This document shows positions 60,460 to 64,000 of a stretch of DNA of 64,000 nt, piece after piece (position 1 is the stretch's first letter; each line of letters opens with the position of its first letter). The DNA comes from Symsagittifera roscoffensis (Eukaryota > Xenacoelomorpha > Acoela > Convolutidae), in the NCBI RefSeq assembly GCF_963678635.1, contig NC_087064.1:65093548-65157547 (forward strand), in the 5' to 3' direction. Made by a program: the position numbers and the translations under genes. The notes beneath the pieces were generated by a model. The model ran no database searches, was not told where the DNA came from, and saw nothing but the letters and a program-made list of their open reading frames with translations.

Positions 60460-60819
60460 ATGTACGCTTCTCTTGACACGGATGTAGACTATTTCGATGA
60501 TTTTAGGGATATATCTTCGAATGATAAACGTTTAGTTAGAGTCGGTGCAAAAACATTCGCACAGACCGGTACTTACATAACTATCAAATTGTACAAAAAA
60601 GACGAAGAGGGAACTTTTAAGTATCGACAAGGAATAACTTTGTCAACTGGTGAATTCGAGTCCTTGGCGGACAATTACACAAAAATTAAAAGGTTGACGA
60701 AAGCAAAAAACTGCGACGTGACTGAAAAACTTAGAAAAAAGCGAAACAAATCTAAAAAATCTTCATGCTCTGAAAAGGAATGCGAAAGTGAAAACGATGA
60801 TAACTGTCGGGTTGTGTAA
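60460..60819 (+). CDS. PC4/p15-like single-stranded DNA-binding candidate
   Basis: 119 codons. Residues about 24-75 follow the PC4 pattern: RLVRVGAKTF, then TYITIKLYKKDEEG with an aromatic/basic strand, then KYRQGITLSTGEFESLAD, where PC4 has a K-x-GI-x-L strand and an amphipathic helix. The C-terminal third is Lys/Ser-rich and then acidic. PC4 family proteins bind ssDNA and act in transcription and replication. In a protein-primed virus-like element an ssDNA-binding protein would coat displaced strands; that role is inference. The next gene starts 37 bases downstream. Confidence 0.55.
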   Translation: MYASLDTDVDYFDDFRDISSNDKRLVRVGAKTFAQTGTYITIKLYKKDEEGTFKYRQGITLSTGEFESLADNYTKIKRLTKAKNCDVTEKLRKKRNKSKKSSCSEKECESENDDNCRVV

Positions 60820-60856
60820 CATTATCAACTCGTTATTCGATTGAAACTTCAAAGCA

Positions 60857-61483
60857 ATGGTTGAAGCAATGTATGAGCAATCCCCTGATTATTTCAAACA
60901 ATTCCGTAAAAATTACAAATTTTTCATCCTGAATCATGAACCCAACTTTTCAGGCTTCGCTTCAAAAGCAAATTTTGCAGTATCCTCCCATTCGAATAAA
61001 TTAGATTTTTGCAACCATTCGATTGACAACGAAAAACATTATCATGTGCTGGTCGAATTTACGAAAGAGTCTACCGATTTACTTAACAAGATGACTTCAA
61101 AAGCCTTCGTTGTTCCTTGTCTTCTCTCTACATTCAAATATTTAATTTTTGGTTGCTCCAACTATGAATGGTCTGGCCCTCTGATGGAAAAACTGAAAAT
61201 AGCTGTGAATTATAACTCTATCAACAACTTAGATGTTAGTGGTGTTCCAGTTCGCAGACGATTGCCTCAAGTTTGCTTCGGCTCGCAGACTAAATCTGTT
61301 CAAACTCAAACTGACCTGATTACTAACGTAACAATTGAACGCTTTACTAATATTTTGAATGGTGAAAACGCTGCTGAGTTTTCTAAAATAATTGACATAA
61401 TTTTAAGTGGGTATGGTTGTATGGAAATTGATTCAAACACTTTGTTTGTGAAATTTATCATGGAGAAGAAATTCAAGTTTTAA
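60857..61483 (+). CDS. HUH-endonuclease-like small protein (Rep/NS1 N-domain-like)
   Basis: 208 codons, ATG preceded in frame by a TGA. Residues 21-26 (KFFILN) could be motif I and 60-68 (KHYHVLVEF) fit the HUH motif II strand, H61-Y62-H63, in the style of parvovirus-type Rep/NS1 N-domains. A possible catalytic Tyr is Y95 in FKYLIFG or Y103, but the Lys usually near it is absent. There is no superfamily 3 helicase part; the family usually has one, so this is short. The C-terminal third is helical in pattern. Function as a nicking enzyme is inference; a degenerate or unrelated fold is possible. Confidence 0.4.
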   Translation: MVEAMYEQSPDYFKQFRKNYKFFILNHEPNFSGFASKANFAVSSHSNKLDFCNHSIDNEKHYHVLVEFTKESTDLLNKMTSKAFVVPCLLSTFKYLIFGCSNYEWSGPLMEKLKIAVNYNSINNLDVSGVPVRRRLPQVCFGSQTKSVQTQTDLITNVTIERFTNILNGENAAEFSKIIDIILSGYGCMEIDSNTLFVKFIMEKKFKF

Positions 61484-61542
61484 ATATTGGTTTTCTTTCG
61501 CTCTTGTATACCAAAAAAAAAAAAAAATTGTTACTACACAAG

Positions 61543-61635
61543 CGGGAGGCGTTCCCGAGGAGCGTAGCGACGAGCAACGCCGGGTTAGCTATTGCCCCTT
61601 AAACCAAACGGCCATGCCTTAATAATTCGAAGGAC
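61543..61635 (-). repeat. Right arm of the 93-bp inverted repeat
   Basis: Inverted partner of 57972-58064 with a single mismatch (AATAATTCG versus AATATTTCG in the same sense). It lies 60 bases after the HUH-like gene and 123 bases from the protease stop codon. No flanking direct repeat of 4-8 bases is clear at the outer ends. Confidence 0.93.
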
Positions 61636-61757
61636 TTTATATGAAACTTTTCGCGGTTCACATAAACTTGCAGAAAAAAACTTTGTTGTTAATAAGAATG
61701 AATTGAAAAAAAAAAAAAACGAATTTATAAATTTTACAAAAACATCAATAAATTAAT

Positions 61758-62195
61758 TTAGAATAACATATGTTTGGCAAATCTTATCAAATCATGATCA
61801 TTAAGTTTGAAACCTATTGGAAATTTGTTTGTAATTATAACATGAGCAACATAAATACAATAAAGTCCGCATAACACTGAATCAGCTGATTGTATTGGTT
61901 TTTTCAACAGTAGCTGATTTCCCTCGTGAATTGTTCGTCGCATATTCTTGTACACGAGGGGATAATCACATAATCGTTTACCTAGAGGATCTGCGAAGAA
62001 TATCTGTCCTCCAGCTTGAGCAAAAAGCAACCAGTGGGTTCCAGGTTGATCCGATGGTGAGGCATTCATAATCATGAACGTATTATCGTTTTTCAGTACT
62101 GAAGAGCATGGCAAATCTGCCGGAAAAACACCTCTAAAGCGATGTTTCAAATGTTTACAACGGTTAATAATTTCTACTAGTTGAAGATTATCCAT
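61758..62195 (-). CDS. Adenain-type cysteine protease
   Basis: 145 codons. Catalytic layout of the adenovirus protease/Ulp1 fold: His54 in GTHWLL, Asp69 in FADPLG, Gln102 in IQSADS and Cys109 in LCGLYC. Length is somewhat short of adenain but usual for Polintons. In adenoviruses and Polintons this enzyme matures capsid and core proteins. It lies 7 bases downstream of the capsid-family gene on the same strand, consistent with late expression as a unit. All four residues are present, so activity is plausible. Confidence 0.85.
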   Translation of the reverse strand: MDNLQLVEIINRCKHLKHRFRGVFPADLPCSSVLKNDNTFMIMNASPSDQPGTHWLLFAQAGGQIFFADPLGKRLCDYPLVYKNMRRTIHEGNQLLLKKPIQSADSVLCGLYCIYVAHVIITNKFPIGFKLNDHDLIRFAKHMLF

Positions 62196-62202
62196 GTCTA
62201 TC

Positions 62203-63519
62203 TTAGGTCATAAGAGTGTTTTTGGTAATTTTTCTATCTGAACGCACATAAACTGTTGATGCACGCTCTCCCATAAACAATAACTCGACGTTATTAGCGA
62301 GACCTGCGTCAAACTTGAGTTCGAGCGAAATAGTGCAATTGGTCAATTCAGGATGAATAAAATCGTGTGAAGCCTCCTGAGTAGACGTGAGATCAAAAGC
62401 CATAATATAATGATTATCATAATTAGCGAGACTGATTCCATGACTAGTGTTTAAAACAAAATCAAGAGCCTCAAGCGTATTGTAATAAATTCTTTTATTG
62501 TCTGATGTTGAGATGGGAGTTCCGGCAATGGGTAGACCGTTTCTGTAAACAATGATCTCATTCAACCCAAATTTCTGGTAATGAAAAGGGTTTGTTCTAT
62601 TAGTACCCAAATATGCTTCGTTTATGCTCATTGCTACTATCATTCTTCGAACAGGTTCTTTTGCAAAAACATCCTCTTGTCGCCAGCTTTGTACTCCTGC
62701 AGTTGCGAGAAACGTTTTTGGTACTACTTCGATGTAATTGTAAATTGCCGGGTTCTTCAACAAAGTTTTTTCTATTGATGAGAGAACATAGTCAGTCACA
62801 GTCATCTTTCTGACATAGAGGTTAGCTTCGATTATTTGGACCTTGTAGTGTTTAGCTGCATCTTCAGATATGACAACAAAATCATTAGGAGAACGTCTAA
62901 GAGACAATCTTATTGTCACACCGCTAAGTAGATGCTTGTCACACGACAAAAAATCGCAAGCAATTTTACCAAATAGCTTCAGCTCGCTCGAGGCCGCAAC
63001 GAGACCTTTACGCTCCGTAACATCATCAGCTCTCCTTCCAGCACCGTCAATGGCTGATGGATTTTCTTCATAATAATAACCTTGACAAGCCAACCATGTT
63101 TTCTTGGCATCATTACCGTATGAAAACTCGGTCTCAATAAAGCTTTTATGGGCAAAATTAGCATTGGTAGTTGATATTTTTTCACCATTCAGAGACAGTG
63201 TACACTCAGAAAATAATGAAGATAAAGGATTGTTAACAAAATACGGCGTATCTCTGTTTGCCGCCTCTGTAGCATGTGTTCGAAGCACGTTTCCATTGCT
63301 TCGAACAATTCGTGCAACTATTTCCAAACGAGTACGTTGAAGATCGATGAAATTATTTCTGTCGCCGAGTACTTCAAACTCTAGCATAGGACCATCAGGG
63401 GAGTAGGAAGGTCCAATTTTTTGGGTGAATGCATTTTCAAAAGTGACAAGCAAAGGCGGTTTCTCAAATAAGTCCAAGGAGCTGTGAGTTGCTTCACTCG
63501 GGATTAAATTAGAAATCAT
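62203..63519 (-). CDS. Polinton capsid protein, F54H12.2-like family
   Basis: 438 codons. The N-terminal LDLFEKPPLLVTFENAFTQK, the NPLSSLFSECTLSLNGE strand, FIETEFSYG, the RLSLRRSPNDFVV block and VQIIEANLYVRKM follow the pattern of proteins annotated as F54H12.2-like, found next to adenain-like proteases and PolB in Polintons and adintoviruses. Beta-strand-rich and about as long as double-jelly-roll major capsid proteins, so I favour major capsid protein; a minor capsid role is the alternative. It overlaps the upstream gene by 11 bases. No frame breaks. Confidence 0.75.
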   Translation of the reverse strand: MISNLIPSEATHSSLDLFEKPPLLVTFENAFTQKIGPSYSPDGPMLEFEVLGDRNNFIDLQRTRLEIVARIVRSNGNVLRTHATEAANRDTPYFVNNPLSSLFSECTLSLNGEKISTTNANFAHKSFIETEFSYGNDAKKTWLACQGYYYEENPSAIDGAGRRADDVTERKGLVAASSELKLFGKIACDFLSCDKHLLSGVTIRLSLRRSPNDFVVISEDAAKHYKVQIIEANLYVRKMTVTDYVLSSIEKTLLKNPAIYNYIEVVPKTFLATAGVQSWRQEDVFAKEPVRRMIVAMSINEAYLGTNRTNPFHYQKFGLNEIIVYRNGLPIAGTPISTSDNKRIYYNTLEALDFVLNTSHGISLANYDNHYIMAFDLTSTQEASHDFIHPELTNCTISLELKFDAGLANNVELLFMGERASTVYVRSDRKITKNTLMT

Positions 63520-63916
63520 TTTTAACCCTTGTAAAGAAATCGGAGCGACTTCTCTGTGCAGTTCGTTTTCTGGGAATGACGCGTCTCGTTTTTCGTTTAA
63601 ACGCCGTCGTTCTTTTCGGATGACTTTTCCGAGATCTACTTCCTCCTCCTACTTGCTTTTTGATTGTTTTTCTAACGGTGCTTTTGAGTGCCTGCTTAGG
63701 ACTTTTTCTTTTTGTTGCAACTTCTATCAGTTCTGGAGCTGCCTGAAGAAGTAGTTCTTTTCCGATTTTTTTAGCCGCGGGTATCACAAATTTTCGAGCC
63801 AGTGGAAGTGCGACTCTTCCTATTCCCAAGGCTAATGCACCGAAGCCACTGCCTCGTTGTCTATAATGCCCCGAGAAATGTGGTAGGTTTGCTTGGTTGT
63901 GGTAATATGAATCCAT
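63509..63916 (-). CDS. Basic core protein, adenovirus pX/pVI-like
   Basis: Start chosen at the ATG in AAAATGGATTC; an upstream TTG would add three codons. About 135 residues: an N-terminal Gly/Tyr stretch, a hydrophobic-amphipathic segment (FGALALGIGRVALPLARKFV), then a highly basic tail (KSTVRKTIKKQVGGGSRSRK, KRKTRRVIPRKR). This combination is usual for Polinton/adintovirus virion core or membrane-active proteins placed before the capsid gene. DNA condensation by the basic tail is inferred. The last 11 bases overlap the capsid start. Confidence 0.65.
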   Translation of the reverse strand: MDSYYHNQANLPHFSGHYRQRGSGFGALALGIGRVALPLARKFVIPAAKKIGKELLLQAAPELIEVATKRKSPKQALKSTVRKTIKKQVGGGSRSRKSHPKRTTAFKRKTRRVIPRKRTAQRSRSDFFTRVKNDF

Positions 63917-64000
63917 TTTGATCAATTGCTAAACTTTTGAAATTTCAAAGTCAGAACAACTTTTCCCCCTCCAGCGAAAGGAACAAGTCCTCCAGTTTCT
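63917..64000. other. Element continues past the window edge
   Basis: 84 bases with no stop-bounded gene. No terminal inverted repeat was seen before the edge, so integrase, packaging ATPase and the right terminus may lie beyond it. Confidence 0.5.

Noticed and set aside
57972-61635. The 93-bp arms as the Polinton's own terminal inverted repeats
   Set aside because: Polymerase, protease, capsid and core genes lie outside the arms, and no target-site duplication is seen.

Overview
The window is animal nuclear DNA. It is AT-rich, its genes are split by GT-AG introns, and it holds a secreted/transmembrane ZP-domain gene, a C2H2 zinc-finger gene, a WD40-type gene, a nuclear tRNA-Ser and many transposon remnants. 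A 200-base run of N (23634-23833) is a scaffold gap. The species cannot be named from the sequence; an invertebrate is most likely, but that is inference.

Layout. (1) 1-30.3 kb: one large plus-strand gene whose 5' end lies outside the window. I could chain 19 exons with consistent phases into 961 codons ending in a ZP-C module, two basic cleavage sites, a transmembrane helix and a short tail. Its introns carry a decayed Copia LTR retrotransposon (3.76-8.69 kb), hAT-like MITEs, a foldback element and other repeats. (2) 30.3-32.1 kb: no gene seen. (3) 32.2-40.7 kb: a near-perfect tandem duplication of about 4.24 kb; each copy carries a two-finger C2H2 coding exon on the minus strand and a possible 67-aa ORF on the plus strand. 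(4) 41.1-42.3 kb: the last two exons of a WD40-like gene (minus), followed by tRNA-Ser(GCT) at 42533-42614 (plus). (5) 42.7-50.6 kb: gene-poor repeats. (6) 51.6-51.9 kb: a small secreted peptide precursor with dibasic sites and a C-terminal Trp-Gly, a candidate amidated neuropeptide. (7) 52.66 kb to the window end: a Polinton/adintovirus-like (Maverick) virus-type element, open at the right edge.

The virus-like region is the most notable. Its protein-primed-type DNA polymerase B is intact across three exons joined by two canonical introns. At the far side are a core-protein-like ORF, a capsid-family ORF and an adenain-type cysteine protease, packed with an 11-base overlap and a 7-base gap. 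Between polymerase and protease lies a 3.66-kb segment bounded by 93-bp inverted repeats (92/93 identical). It holds a PC4-like ssDNA-binding candidate and a protein with an HUH-nuclease-like His-Tyr-His motif, both on the plus strand, and an orphan NLS-bearing ORF on the minus strand. An early replication cassette that is invertible or separately mobile is my inference. Integrase and packaging ATPase, normal partners in this class, are not in view and may lie beyond 64 kb.
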